NCBI RefSeq assembly: GCF_026000375.1
Contig: NZ_AP026708.1
Span: forward strand, 932,501-996,500
Source: Pseudodesulfovibrio portus
GTDB taxonomy: Bacteria; Desulfobacterota; Desulfovibrionia; Desulfovibrionales; Desulfovibrionaceae
Reading direction: 5' to 3'
DNA: 64,000 nucleotides
The position numbers and the translations under genes were made by a program. Positions 18,053 through 28,299 of this stretch are shown piece after piece (the first letter of the stretch is position 1; each line of letters begins with the position of its first letter). The notes under the pieces were generated by a model that worked only from the letters and a program-made list of their open reading frames with translations, searched no databases and had not been told where the DNA came from.

Positions 18053-19402
18053 ATGCAACAGGTCATTCTTGTGGACGACGAACGTTCCGTACGGGACTCC
18101 GCCCGTCAATGGCTCGAACTCTCTGATTTCCAGGTCTCCGACTTCGCCGATGCGAGGCTGGCGCTGAGGATGATCACCCCCGACTACACCGGCATCGTGC
18201 TCACCGACGTCAAGATGCCCGGGCTGGACGGGCTCGCCTTCCAGAAGATGATCGCCGACATCGACCCCCACATCCCGGTGGTCCTGTTCACCGGGCACGG
18301 GGACATCGCCATGGCCGTGGAGGCCATCCGGGGCGGGGCCTACGATTTCGTGGAAAAGCCCTTCGACCCGGAACGGATCGTGGAGACCATCAAGCGGGCA
18401 CTGGAAAAACGCCGCCTGATCATCGAGAACCGGCAGCTCAAGATGGCCCTGTCCGACTGCGAGGGCATCGACTCCCGGCTGGTCGGCACCAGCCCGCTCA
18501 TGCGCGAACTGAAAAAAGAGATCACCCACATAGCCCCGACCATCGCCAACGTCCTGATCCTGGGCGAAACCGGCACGGGAAAGGAAGTCATCGCCCGGGC
18601 CATCCACAACCTTTCCGCCCTTTCCAAGGGGCCGTACATGGCCCTGAACTGCGCGACCATCCCGGTCAACATGGCCGAGAGCGAGCTGTTCGGCCACGTG
18701 TCCGGAGCCTTCACCGGCGCATCCGGCAAACGGGTCGGCAAACTGGAGGCGGCCAACGGCGGCACGCTGTTCCTGGACGAACTCAACTCCATGCCCTTCG
18801 ACGTGCAGGGCAAGCTCCTGCGCGCCCTGGAGATGCGCGAGATCACCCCCCTGGGGGCCAACTCGGCCCGCCCGGTCAACTTCCGGCTGCTCTCCGCCAT
18901 GAACGAGGACCCCCGCACGGCCATCGAGGAAGGAAGGCTCCGCGAGGATTTGTACTTCCGGATCAACACCGTGGAACTGGCCGTCCCGCCGCTTCGGGAG
19001 CGCACGGACGACATCCCGCTGCTGTTTTCCTTTTTCCTGGAAAGGGCGGCGGACACCTACGGCATGACCGTGACCCCTCCCGGCCCGGAGAGCCTGTCCA
19101 TCATGATGGGCCACGATTGGCCCGGCAACGTGCGCGAGCTCAAGACCATGGCCGAGCGGTACGTCCTCTCCCCCCTTCCTCCCAAGGAGCGGATCGGCAA
19201 GATCATGTCCGGCGCCATGGAAGACACGCACACCTCCGCCGTGTCACTCAGGGAACAGGTTTCGCTCTTCGAGCGGCACCTCATCCACGAGTCCCTCGCC
19301 CGCAACGGCGGGATCATCAAGGACGTCATCGCCGACCTCGGCATCCCCCGCCGAACCCTCAATGAAAAGATGACCAAATACGGACTAAAACGGTCCGAAT
19401 AA
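18053..19402 (+). CDS. dctD: DctD-type sigma-54-dependent response regulator
   Basis: 449 residues: receiver domain (phospho-accepting Asp near 52 in VLTDVKMPG), central AAA+ sigma-54 activation domain with GETGTGKE (about 172-179) and the sigma-54-contacting GAFTGA loop (about 218-223), and a C-terminal Fis-type helix-turn-helix (GGIIKDVIADLGIPRRTLNEKMTKYGL). Partner of the DctB-type kinase upstream. Directly downstream at 19518 is a sigma-54 promoter with a palindrome beside it, so this regulator most likely activates the frd-fum-mal operon. Confidence 0.94.
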   Translation: MQQVILVDDERSVRDSARQWLELSDFQVSDFADARLALRMITPDYTGIVLTDVKMPGLDGLAFQKMIADIDPHIPVVLFTGHGDIAMAVEAIRGGAYDFVEKPFDPERIVETIKRALEKRRLIIENRQLKMALSDCEGIDSRLVGTSPLMRELKKEITHIAPTIANVLILGETGTGKEVIARAIHNLSALSKGPYMALNCATIPVNMAESELFGHVSGAFTGASGKRVGKLEAANGGTLFLDELNSMPFDVQGKLLRALEMREITPLGANSARPVNFRLLSAMNEDPRTAIEEGRLREDLYFRINTVELAVPPLRERTDDIPLLFSFFLERAADTYGMTVTPPGPESLSIMMGHDWPGNVRELKTMAERYVLSPLPPKERIGKIMSGAMEDTHTSAVSLREQVSLFERHLIHESLARNGGIIKDVIADLGIPRRTLNEKMTKYGLKRSE

Positions 19403-19493
19403 CCCTTCGGCGGATTTCCGCTCGCAGTCGCTCCGGCTACTGGCGAAAATCCGCTCACTCCCATTCTCGCGACCCATTATAACACTGAAATAA

Positions 19494-19511
19494 CGTGATA
19501 TTTTTATCACG
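19494..19511. promoter_or_regulatory. Perfect palindrome, candidate activator site
   Basis: CGTGATA-TTTT-TATCACG is a perfect 7-bp inverted repeat ending 6 bp before the -24 element of the sigma-54 promoter. It may be the DctD-type enhancer, unusually close to the promoter, or a site for a second regulator. Upstream (19409-19454) there is a longer-spaced inverted repeat gcggattt...aaatccgc that could be the dctD terminator or another site. Confidence 0.5.
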
Positions 19512-19517
19512 GTCTCG

Positions 19518-19533
19518 TGGCACGCCTGTTGCT
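19518..19533 (+). promoter_or_regulatory. Sigma-54 promoter of the frdCAB-fumarase-malic enzyme operon
   Basis: TGGCAC-N5-TTGCT is a full match to the -24/-12 consensus. It starts about 185 nt before the frdC start and immediately follows the gene for a sigma-54 activator (DctD type). Confidence 0.85.
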
Positions 19534-19717
19534 TTATAGGGCCATTGCGGTCCGTTTTCTCGCAATGGAGGCGCATGAGAAGCCCATGGCAACCGAACCG
19601 GTTGCGGGCAGTCCTTCCCGGGCCGGGCTCCGAAGGACATCCGGCTCTCAATGCACAGTGATCGATGAGGCAGTGGCCCAGTCCACATTCATATCAATCA
19701 AGAACAACAGGTGAAGA

Positions 19718-20365
19718 ATGATGAAAACCTTTACGACATCCGTCCCAGGCTTGTCCCGCAGAGACGCCAGTCTTGACTGGCTGCAGATGCTGACGGGAGC
19801 CGGCCTGATTCTGTTCATGTGGTGTCACATGCTGCTCGTGTCTTCGGTGGTCATATCCCCGAGCATCATGAATGCCATCGCCAACTTCTTCGAGGCCACG
19901 TACATGGCCCAGGTCGGCGGTCCCCTTATTTTCCTCACATTCCTGGTGCACTTCGTCCTGGCCGCGCGCAAGATTCCCTTCCGCGCAGAGGGCCAGATCA
20001 CCATCTGGCAGCACGCCAAGATGCTGAAGCACCGCGACACCTGGCTCTGGATCGTCCAGGCCGGAACGGCCATGATCATCCTGATCCTGGGTGCCATCCA
20101 CATGTGGGTCGTCCTGAACGACCTGCCCATCACCGCCGCCAAGTCCGCCGCACGCATGCAGCACTTCTGGTGGTTCGTCTTTTACATGATCCTCCTGCCC
20201 TGCGTCGAACTTCACGTCAGCGTCGGCTTCTACCGCATCGCGGTGAAATGGGGATTCGTGAAATCCGAAGGGCGTAAGGGGTTCAAATTATTCGAGACGT
20301 CCCTGTTCACCATCTTCATGGTCATCGGCGTCATCACCCTGATCCGCTTCGTAACGTTAGGCTAG
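19718..20365 (+). CDS. frdC: Fumarate reductase/succinate dehydrogenase cytochrome b subunit
   Basis: 215 residues, the size of the single dihaem membrane subunit of Wolinella-type quinol:fumarate reductases. About five membrane segments are visible. Histidines at 37 (MWCHML), 78 (FLVHFV), 128 (GAIHMW) and 166 (VELHVS) lie at positions expected for two bis-His haems. The ribosome site AGGTGAAG precedes tandem ATGs at 19718/19721. It anchors FrdAB in the inner membrane and exchanges electrons with menaquinone. First gene after the sigma-54 promoter. Confidence 0.93.
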   Translation: MMKTFTTSVPGLSRRDASLDWLQMLTGAGLILFMWCHMLLVSSVVISPSIMNAIANFFEATYMAQVGGPLIFLTFLVHFVLAARKIPFRAEGQITIWQHAKMLKHRDTWLWIVQAGTAMIILILGAIHMWVVLNDLPITAAKSAARMQHFWWFVFYMILLPCVELHVSVGFYRIAVKWGFVKSEGRKGFKLFETSLFTIFMVIGVITLIRFVTLG

Positions 20366-20378
20366 AGAGGATTATCCA

Positions 20379-22259
20379 ATGCAAACATATTATTCCGACC
20401 TGCTCGTCATCGGCGCCGGACTGGCCGGTGAGCGCGTAGCCTGCGAAGCCGCACAGAACGGTTTCAAGGCCAGCTGCCTCTCCATCGTTCCCGCCCGACG
20501 CTCCCACTCCTCGGCCGCCCAGGGCGGCATGCAGGCGGCGCTGGGCAACTGCGCCAAGGGAGAAGGCGACTGCACCGACGTCCACTTCATCGACACCGTC
20601 AAAGGCTCCGACTGGGGCTGCGACCAGGAAGTCGCCCGCCTCTTCGCGGACACCGCTCCCATCGAGATGCGCCGTCTGGCCCATTGGGGCGTGCCCTGGA
20701 ACCGCGTGGTTCCCGGCAAGTCCTTCTTCTTCAAGGGCGGCGAGAAATTCGAGAAGTACGAAAAAGAGGAAAACGAAGGGTTGATCACGGCCCGCTCCTT
20801 CGGCGGCACCGCCAAGTGGCGCACCTGCTACACCTCGGACGGCACCGGCCACGCGGTCATGTGCACCATGGACAACCGGTGCGCCGAACTGGGCATCGAC
20901 GTCTTCGACAAGAAGGAAGCCATCTCCCTCATCCATGACGGCGAGACCTGCATGGGCGCGGTGGTCCGCTGCCTGCGCACCGGCGAGCTCGAAGTCCACC
21001 TGGCCAAGGCCACGGCCATCTGCACCGGCGGCTTTGGCCGCATCTACAAGGCCACCACCAACGCGGTCATCTGCGACGGCGGCGGCCACATCCTGGCCCA
21101 CGAGACCGGGGTGGTGCCCATCGGCAACCCCGAGTCCATCCAGTTCCACCCCACCGGCATCGTGCCCACCGACATCCTCGTCACCGAGGGCTGCCGCGGC
21201 GACGGCGGAACCCTGCTCGACGTCAACGAAGAGCGGTTCATGCACATCTACGAGCCGGAAAAGGCCGAGCTGGCCTCCCGCGACGTGGTCTCCCGCCGGA
21301 TGACCGAGCACATGCGCGCCGGAAAGGGCGTCAAGTCCGCCTACGGCGAACACCTGTGGCTGGACATCCGCCACCTGGGCGACAAGCACATCTCCACCAA
21401 GCTCAGGGAAGTGGACGAGATCTGCCATCACTTCCTGGGCGTCAACCCGCGCACGGAACTCATCCCGGTGCGCCCGACCCAGCACTACACCATGGCCGGC
21501 ATCCGCACCAACAAGGACGGCGCGGTCTACGGGCTCAAGGGCCTCTATTCCGCGGGCGAAGCAGCCTGCTGGGACATGCACGGCTTCAACAGGCTGGGCG
21601 GCAACTCCCTGGCCGAGACCGTGGTCGCGGGCGGCATCATCGGCGCCAAGATCGTGGAATTCCTCAAGGGCTACGAGACCAAGTTCGACACCAAGGCCAT
21701 CAACCTCGAGATCAAGCGCCAGAAAGAGCGCATCCACGACATCACCCACGGCCGCAACGGCAAGCTCAACGTGTACGAAGTGCGCAACGAGATGCAGGAG
21801 GCCCTGATGAAGGGCTGCTTCGTGTTCCGCAACAAGGAAGGGCTGGAGGAATGCGTGTCCACCTTGCAGGGAACCATGGAGAAGGCCCGCCAGGTCGGCC
21901 TGGTTTCCGACGGCGCAGGCCCCAACCACGAGCTGGCCGCAGCCATGAAGCTCGAAGGCCAGGTCAGGCTCGCCATATGCATCGCGCAGGCCGCCCTGAT
22001 GCGCACCGAATCCCGCGGTTCCCACAACCGTGAGGACTACCCCGAACGCAACGACGCCAAATGGCTCAACCGCACCCTGGCCTACTGGCGCGAAGGCGCG
22101 GACATGCCCGAGCTGCAATATGAAGACACCACCCCGCTCTTCGAATTGCCTCCGGGCGACCGAGGCTACGGCGGCGGCAGCATCATCCCGGCAGACGAGA
22201 AGTACGTGAAGGAGCGCACCGTCAAGAGCCCCGTCACGGAAATCGGCAAGAAGAAGTAA
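20379..22259 (+). CDS. frdA: Fumarate reductase/succinate dehydrogenase flavoprotein subunit
   Basis: 626 residues. FAD-binding N-terminus DLLVIGAGLAGERVA; RRSHSSAAQGG carries His43, the expected covalent FAD attachment; the active-site region QFHPTGIVPTDILVTEGCRGDGGTLLDV follows, with the capping and HPT motif; GNSLAETVVAGGIIGAK closes the FAD domain. Catalyses fumarate/succinate interconversion on the inner face of the membrane. Starts 13 nt after frdC. Direction of catalysis (fumarate respiration or succinate oxidation) cannot be told from sequence; the dihaem subunit type occurs in both. Confidence 0.95.
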   Translation: MQTYYSDLLVIGAGLAGERVACEAAQNGFKASCLSIVPARRSHSSAAQGGMQAALGNCAKGEGDCTDVHFIDTVKGSDWGCDQEVARLFADTAPIEMRRLAHWGVPWNRVVPGKSFFFKGGEKFEKYEKEENEGLITARSFGGTAKWRTCYTSDGTGHAVMCTMDNRCAELGIDVFDKKEAISLIHDGETCMGAVVRCLRTGELEVHLAKATAICTGGFGRIYKATTNAVICDGGGHILAHETGVVPIGNPESIQFHPTGIVPTDILVTEGCRGDGGTLLDVNEERFMHIYEPEKAELASRDVVSRRMTEHMRAGKGVKSAYGEHLWLDIRHLGDKHISTKLREVDEICHHFLGVNPRTELIPVRPTQHYTMAGIRTNKDGAVYGLKGLYSAGEAACWDMHGFNRLGGNSLAETVVAGGIIGAKIVEFLKGYETKFDTKAINLEIKRQKERIHDITHGRNGKLNVYEVRNEMQEALMKGCFVFRNKEGLEECVSTLQGTMEKARQVGLVSDGAGPNHELAAAMKLEGQVRLAICIAQAALMRTESRGSHNREDYPERNDAKWLNRTLAYWREGADMPELQYEDTTPLFELPPGDRGYGGGSIIPADEKYVKERTVKSPVTEIGKKK

Positions 22260-22283
22260 CCCGGATCAAAAAAGGAATGCATC

Positions 22284-23024
22284 ATGGGTAGACAATTAAA
22301 ATTCGAAATATTCCGGTATAATCCCGAAAGGGAGGGTGATGTTCCGCACATGCAGGAATTCACCCTGGACGAAACCCCGAACATGACCCTGTTCATCGCC
22401 CTCAACAGGCTGCGCGAGGAACAGGACCCGAGTCTCATCTTCGACTTCTGCTGCCGCGCCGGCATCTGCGGCGCATGCGCAATGGTCATCAACGGCCGTC
22501 CCGGCCTGGCCTGCCAGACCAAGACCAAGGACCAGCCCACCCGGATCACCCTGCATCCCCTGCCGGTCTTCAAGCTGGTGGGCGACCTGTCCGTGGATAC
22601 GGGCGTCTGGTTCCGCGAAATGTACGCAAAGACCGAGTCCTGGGTGCACACCACCAAGACCTTCGATCCCACCAAGGAAGAGGAGCGCATGGACAACTCG
22701 GTGGCCGAGCAGATCTACGAGCTCGAACGATGCATCGAGTGCGGCTGTTGCGTGGCCGCCTGCGGCACCGCCCGGCTGCGTGACGACTTCATGGGAGCCG
22801 CGGCCCTGAACCGCATCGCCCGTTTCGTGGTCGACCCCCGGGACCAGCGCACGGACGAGCAGTACTTCGAGATCATCGGCACCGACAACGGCATCTTCGG
22901 CTGCATGGGCCTGCTGGCCTGCGAAGACGTCTGTCCCAAGGGGCTGCCCCTGCAGAACCAGCTCGGCTTCCTGCGCCGCAAAATGGGCATCACCGCAATG
23001 AAGCACATCTTCAGGAAGAAATAG
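22284..23024 (+). CDS. frdB: Fumarate reductase/succinate dehydrogenase iron-sulfur subunit
   Basis: 246 residues. The N-terminal ferredoxin domain binds [2Fe-2S] with CRAGICGACAMVINGRPGLAC; the C-terminal domain has CIECGCCVAACG and CMGLLACEDVCPKGLP for the [4Fe-4S] and [3Fe-4S] clusters. It passes electrons between FrdA and the FrdC haems. 24 nt after frdA with AGGA before the ATG, and 1 nt before the next gene, so clearly one operon. Confidence 0.95.
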   Translation: MGRQLKFEIFRYNPEREGDVPHMQEFTLDETPNMTLFIALNRLREEQDPSLIFDFCCRAGICGACAMVINGRPGLACQTKTKDQPTRITLHPLPVFKLVGDLSVDTGVWFREMYAKTESWVHTTKTFDPTKEEERMDNSVAEQIYELERCIECGCCVAACGTARLRDDFMGAAALNRIARFVVDPRDQRTDEQYFEIIGTDNGIFGCMGLLACEDVCPKGLPLQNQLGFLRRKMGITAMKHIFRKK

Positions 23025-23025
23025 C

Positions 23026-23865
23026 ATGCGTACCATACAGACAAGCGAAATCATCGACGCTGTGGCCGCCATGTGCATCAAGTCCAACACCGAACTCCCG
23101 GGCGACGTCCGGGCCAAGTTGGAACAGGCCATGGCAGAGGAAACAACCCCGTCCGCCAAGGAAGTCATTCGCCAGCTCCTGGAGAACGCCGACCTGGCCA
23201 TGGATACCAAGCTGCCCCTGTGCCAGGACTGCGGCCTTGCCGTGTACTTCGTGGAAGTGGGCGACGAGGTCCGCATTGAAGGCGGCAACCTGCGCTACGC
23301 CATCAACGAAGGCACCCGCCGGGGCTACGCCGACGGCTACCTGCGCAAGTCCGCATGCGACCCCCTGTCCCGCGCCAACACCGGCGACGGCACTCCGGCC
23401 ATCATCCACTTCGACTTCGTGCCCGGCGACAAGCTCAAAATTGCCTACATGGCCAAGGGCGGCGGAGCCGAGAACATGTCCCGCGTGACCATGCTCGCCC
23501 CGGCCCAGGGCTGGGAAGGCATCAAGCAGTTCGTGATCAACCGCGTGGCCGAGGCAGGCCCCAACCCGTGCCCCCCCACCGTCATCGGCGTGGGCATCGG
23601 CGGCACTTTCGAACACGCCGCCAAGATCGCCAAGAAATCGCTCCTGCGCAAGCTGGACGACACCCATCCCGATCCGGAAATCGCGGCCAAGGAAAAGGAA
23701 CTCGAAGAGGCCATCAACGCGCTCGGCATCGGCCCCATGGGCCTTGGCGGCAAGACCACCGTGCTCGGCGTCAAAATGACCATGGAACCGTGCCACCTGG
23801 CGAGCCTGCCGCTGGCGGTCAACGTCCAGTGCCACTCCCAGCGTCACGAGGAGGTTGAACTCTAA
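23026..23865 (+). CDS. Fumarate hydratase class I, alpha (N-terminal) subunit
   Basis: 279 residues. Oxygen-sensitive [4Fe-4S] fumarase of the two-subunit type converting fumarate and malate. The family phrases ENADLAMDTKLPLCQDCGLAVYF, MAKGGGAENMSR and PPTVIGVGIGGTFEHAAKIAKKSLLRKLDD are all present; Cys residues in LCQDCG, in PNPCPPT and near CHLASL are cluster-ligand candidates. The next gene encodes the beta subunit and overlaps its stop codon by one base. Tartrate dehydratase (TtdA) is the main alternative but the operon context favours fumarase. Confidence 0.93.
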   Translation: MRTIQTSEIIDAVAAMCIKSNTELPGDVRAKLEQAMAEETTPSAKEVIRQLLENADLAMDTKLPLCQDCGLAVYFVEVGDEVRIEGGNLRYAINEGTRRGYADGYLRKSACDPLSRANTGDGTPAIIHFDFVPGDKLKIAYMAKGGGAENMSRVTMLAPAQGWEGIKQFVINRVAEAGPNPCPPTVIGVGIGGTFEHAAKIAKKSLLRKLDDTHPDPEIAAKEKELEEAINALGIGPMGLGGKTTVLGVKMTMEPCHLASLPLAVNVQCHSQRHEEVEL

Positions 23866-24422
23866 TGGCAGAATACAAGCTGAACACACCGCTGACCGAT
23901 GAAGACATCGAGCAGCTCAAGGCCGGCGACGTGGTCTTCCTGACCGGCTTCATCTACTCCGCACGCGATGCGGCACACAAGAAGCTCATCGACCTGCTGG
24001 ACGCGGGCAAGGAACTCCCCTTCAAGCTGGAAGGCTCGGCCATCTACTACGTCGGGCCCTCCCCGGCCCCCCCGGGCCGCCCCATCGGCGCAGCCGGTCC
24101 CACCACCAGCTACCGCATGGATTCCTACGCCCCGCGCCTGCACTCCCTCGGCATGAAGGCGTCCATCGGCAAGGGCAAGCGCAACGAAGAGACCCGCAAA
24201 GCCATGCAGGACTTCAAGGGCGTGTACTTCGGCGCAACCGGCGGAGCCGGAGCCCTGCTTTCCAACTCCATCGTGGAGTCCACCGTCATCGCTTTTGACG
24301 AACTCGGCCCCGAGGCCATCCGCGAAATGAAGGTCAAGGACTTCCCGCTTCTGGTCATCAACGACGCCCACGGCGGCGAACTGTACGCGGTTCCCGACCT
24401 TGAGGCGGCTGGCGTAAAATAA
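23865..24422 (+). CDS. Fumarate hydratase class I, beta (C-terminal) subunit
   Basis: 185 residues. Matches the swivelling C-terminal fumarase domain: LKAGDVVFLTGFIYSARDAAHKKL, IYYVGPSPAPPGRPIGAAGPTTSYRMD and GKGKRNEETRKAMQDFKGVYFGATGGAGALLSNSI. Forms the active enzyme with the alpha subunit. The ATG uses the last base of the alpha stop codon (taATG), indicating tight translational coupling and a fixed ratio. Confidence 0.94.
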   Translation: MAEYKLNTPLTDEDIEQLKAGDVVFLTGFIYSARDAAHKKLIDLLDAGKELPFKLEGSAIYYVGPSPAPPGRPIGAAGPTTSYRMDSYAPRLHSLGMKASIGKGKRNEETRKAMQDFKGVYFGATGGAGALLSNSIVESTVIAFDELGPEAIREMKVKDFPLLVINDAHGGELYAVPDLEAAGVK

Positions 24423-24445
24423 CCAACCATTCAAAGGAGATAAAA

Positions 24446-25768
<1,323 letters not shown>

Positions 25769-25771
25769 ATG

Positions 25772-25806
25772 ATCGCGGGCGGCGGCATGGGGTCGCCGCC
25801 CGCGAT
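25772..25806 (+). terminator. Terminator after malic enzyme
   Basis: ATCGCGGGCGGCG and CGCCGCCCGCGAT form a perfect 13-bp stem around a 9-nt loop, followed by TTTCCTT. Separates the dicarboxylate operon from the transporter gene. Confidence 0.85.
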
Positions 25807-25884
25807 TTCCTTAGTTTCAACTGAGGGTTGCGGTCCTTTCCGAGGCACAAAGGTCTAACTGAATATTTTATGAGGAATTGAATC

Positions 25885-27426
25885 ATGAGTGATCAGGCTG
25901 AATCCAACAAAGGTAAGATGGTAGGGTTCTTTCTCGGACCCATTGTCTTTATCGCAATGCTGCTCCTCCCGGTTCCCGAGGGGATGAAGCTCGAAGCATG
26001 GCGCGTGGCGGCGGTAACCGCCCTGATGGCCATCTGGTGGATCACCGAGGCGATCCCCATCCCGGCCACGTCGCTGCTGCCCATCGCCCTGTTCCCGCTG
26101 CTGGGTGTCATGAAATCCAGCGCGTCCACCGCCCCCTATGCCAACCATCTGATCTACCTGTTCATGGGCGGCTTCTTCCTGGCCGTGACCATGGAGAGGT
26201 GGAACCTGCACCGCCGCGTGGCGCTCTACACCATCAAGGCCATCGGCACCAGCCCGGCCCGGATGATCATGGGCTTCATGGTGGCCACCGCATTCCTGTC
26301 CATGTGGGTTTCCAACACCGCCACCGCCATGATGATGGTCCCCATCGGCCTGGCCGTCATCCAGCAGGCCACGGGCTTCAGTTCCGAGCATCTGCGTGAC
26401 GCCGGGGCCAGCGTGGGCCCCGAATTCAACTTCGGTCGCGGCCTGATGCTCGGCATCGCCTACGCCGCCTCCATCGGCGGCGTGGCCACCATCATCGGCA
26501 CGCCCCCCAACACCGTCATGGCGGGCATGGTCGAAAAAATGTTCGGCGTGCAGATCGGCTTCGGCCAGTGGATGATGTTCGGCGTTCCCCTTGCCGCCAT
26601 CACCCTTGCCCTCGCCTGGATCCTGCTGACCCGGTTCCTGTACCCCATGGGCGACATGGAACTGGCCGGCGGCGCCAAGATCATCAACGACGAAGTCAAG
26701 AAACTCGGACCCATGTCCGGCGAAGAAAAGAAAATCGTGATCGTCGGCTGTTTCATGGCCGCCTTCTGGCTGGCCCGCGGCTTCATGGCCAAATCCGCCA
26801 CCGTTCTCAGCGTGATGCCACACTTCAAGTACATCGGCGATGCTACCATCGGTATCCTGGGCGCACTGATTCTCTTTGCCATCCCCACCAACTTCAAGAA
26901 GGGCGAGTTCCTCCTGAACTGGAAGACCGCCGTCAAGATCCCCTGGGACGTGATCCTGCTCTTCGGCGGCGGCCTGGCCATCGCCAACGGCTTCGCAAAG
27001 ACCGGCCTGGCAGGCTACATCGCCAGCCAGCTCGGCGGCCTTGAAGGCGCGAGCATGCTCCTCTTCGTCGGCGTGGTGGTCCTGATCACCATCTTCCTGA
27101 CGGAAATCACCTCCAACACCGCCACCGCGACCCTGCTCGTGCCCATCATGGGTTCGGCCGCCATCGCCATGGGCGTCCACCCGTTCGCCACCATCGTCGG
27201 CGCCTGCGTGGCCGCTTCCTTCGCCTTCATGCTCCCGGTGGCCACGCCGCCCAACGCCGTCGTCTTCGGCTCGGGTTGCGTGTCCATCAAGCAGATGGCC
27301 AAAGCCGGTGTCTGGTTGAACATCATCGGCTCCATCCTGATCACGGCATTCGTCGTCTACATCCTGCCCGCCCTGTGGGGCATCGACCTCAACGTGGTTC
27401 CGGATTGGGCTGTCATTCCCAAGTAA
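25885..27426 (+). CDS. DASS/SLC13-type sodium:dicarboxylate symporter
   Basis: 513 residues with about 11-12 membrane segments. Both SNT sodium/substrate motifs are present: WVSNTATAMMMVPIGLAV and EITSNTATATLLVPIMGSAA, together with the family phrase IWWITEAIPIPATSLLPIALFPLLGV. Such carriers import succinate, fumarate or malate with sodium. GAGG in tgaggaattgaatc gives the ribosome site. Placed between malic enzyme and the Rnf block, it probably supplies the dicarboxylates sensed by DctB. The usual partner of DctBD is a TRAP or DctA carrier, so a DASS carrier is a less typical pairing. Confidence 0.92.
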   Translation: MSDQAESNKGKMVGFFLGPIVFIAMLLLPVPEGMKLEAWRVAAVTALMAIWWITEAIPIPATSLLPIALFPLLGVMKSSASTAPYANHLIYLFMGGFFLAVTMERWNLHRRVALYTIKAIGTSPARMIMGFMVATAFLSMWVSNTATAMMMVPIGLAVIQQATGFSSEHLRDAGASVGPEFNFGRGLMLGIAYAASIGGVATIIGTPPNTVMAGMVEKMFGVQIGFGQWMMFGVPLAAITLALAWILLTRFLYPMGDMELAGGAKIINDEVKKLGPMSGEEKKIVIVGCFMAAFWLARGFMAKSATVLSVMPHFKYIGDATIGILGALILFAIPTNFKKGEFLLNWKTAVKIPWDVILLFGGGLAIANGFAKTGLAGYIASQLGGLEGASMLLFVGVVVLITIFLTEITSNTATATLLVPIMGSAAIAMGVHPFATIVGACVAASFAFMLPVATPPNAVVFGSGCVSIKQMAKAGVWLNIIGSILITAFVVYILPALWGIDLNVVPDWAVIPK

Positions 27427-27435
27427 ACACAACAC

Positions 27436-27463
27436 CCTGCGGGCGGCTTCTGCCGCCCGCAGG
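27436..27463 (+). terminator. Terminator after the dicarboxylate carrier
   Basis: CCTGCGGGCGGC and GCCGCCCGCAGG pair perfectly (12 bp) around TTCT, 9 nt after the stop. No T-run follows, so termination may be partial. Confidence 0.65.
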
Positions 27464-27527
27464 CCCCAACAATCAATCACACTCAGACACAATCGGAGCT
27501 GCCGTCCCGGCACGGTAGAGAGGAAAG

Positions 27528-28292
27528 ATGCGCTCAAAATCGAAGATATTCCCGGTAATCCTGACAACGATCCTGCTCCTGGCGGTGGCTGTTGTCGGCT
27601 ATATCCGATCTGGCCAGACACAGCCGATGCCCGTCCGCATCCTGTTCAAGAACAACGGCGGCAAGGTCATTTTCTCCCACCTGGTCCACCACAGGGACTA
27701 CCAGATCGAATGCGCGCAATGTCACCACGACAAGAGTGAGCCGGCGATGGTGAGTTCCGACAGGGCCCTGGCCTGCAACTCATGCCATCCCAATGAATTC
27801 AATGAAGATTTCGTCAACAACCATATAGATTCGTTCCCTGACGAATCCTATTGCGTGCGTTGTCACCACACCGAATTCGACGAGGTGATCTTCGACCACG
27901 AAGCGCACAAGGACTATGCGTCCGACTGCTACGACTGCCACCACGGCAAGGAGATCGAGCCCGAGCCCCAAAAGTGCTCCAACTGCCACGAGGGCGAAGA
28001 TTCGGGCGACCTCATCTCCATGCGCCTGGCCGGGCACGAAAGCTGCGCCAACTGCCATGAAGACATGTTCGACAAGGGCCTTTCGAGCTGCAACTCCTGC
28101 CACATCCCCGTGGACATGGCCGAATACGACGGCGACTACACCTCCTGCGGCTCGTGCCACGAGGCCGAACCCAGGGAGCTGGTCCTGCCCCGCATGAACG
28201 CCTTCCATGACCAGTGCATGTCCTGCCACGAGGAAATGGGCGCCGGTCCCTACGGCCCCGACAACTGCAACCAATGCCACATCAGCAGGTAG
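27528..28292 (+). CDS. Decahaem c-type cytochrome, Rnf-associated
   Basis: 254 residues with an N-terminal membrane or signal segment (about 8-26) and ten CxxCH haem sites (CAQCH, CNSCH, CVRCH, CYDCH, CSNCH, CANCH, CNSCH, CGSCH, CMSCH, CNQCH), so it probably binds ten haems in the periplasm. Lone histidines (FSHLVHH, FDHEAH, NHIDSF) could be distal ligands. It sits 7 nt before rnfC, the same arrangement known from Desulfovibrio vulgaris, where a multihaem cytochrome precedes the rnf genes. Likely passes electrons between the periplasmic cytochrome c pool and Rnf. Confidence 0.93.
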   Translation: MRSKSKIFPVILTTILLLAVAVVGYIRSGQTQPMPVRILFKNNGGKVIFSHLVHHRDYQIECAQCHHDKSEPAMVSSDRALACNSCHPNEFNEDFVNNHIDSFPDESYCVRCHHTEFDEVIFDHEAHKDYASDCYDCHHGKEIEPEPQKCSNCHEGEDSGDLISMRLAGHESCANCHEDMFDKGLSSCNSCHIPVDMAEYDGDYTSCGSCHEAEPRELVLPRMNAFHDQCMSCHEEMGAGPYGPDNCNQCHISR

Positions 28293-28299
28293 GCTGAAT

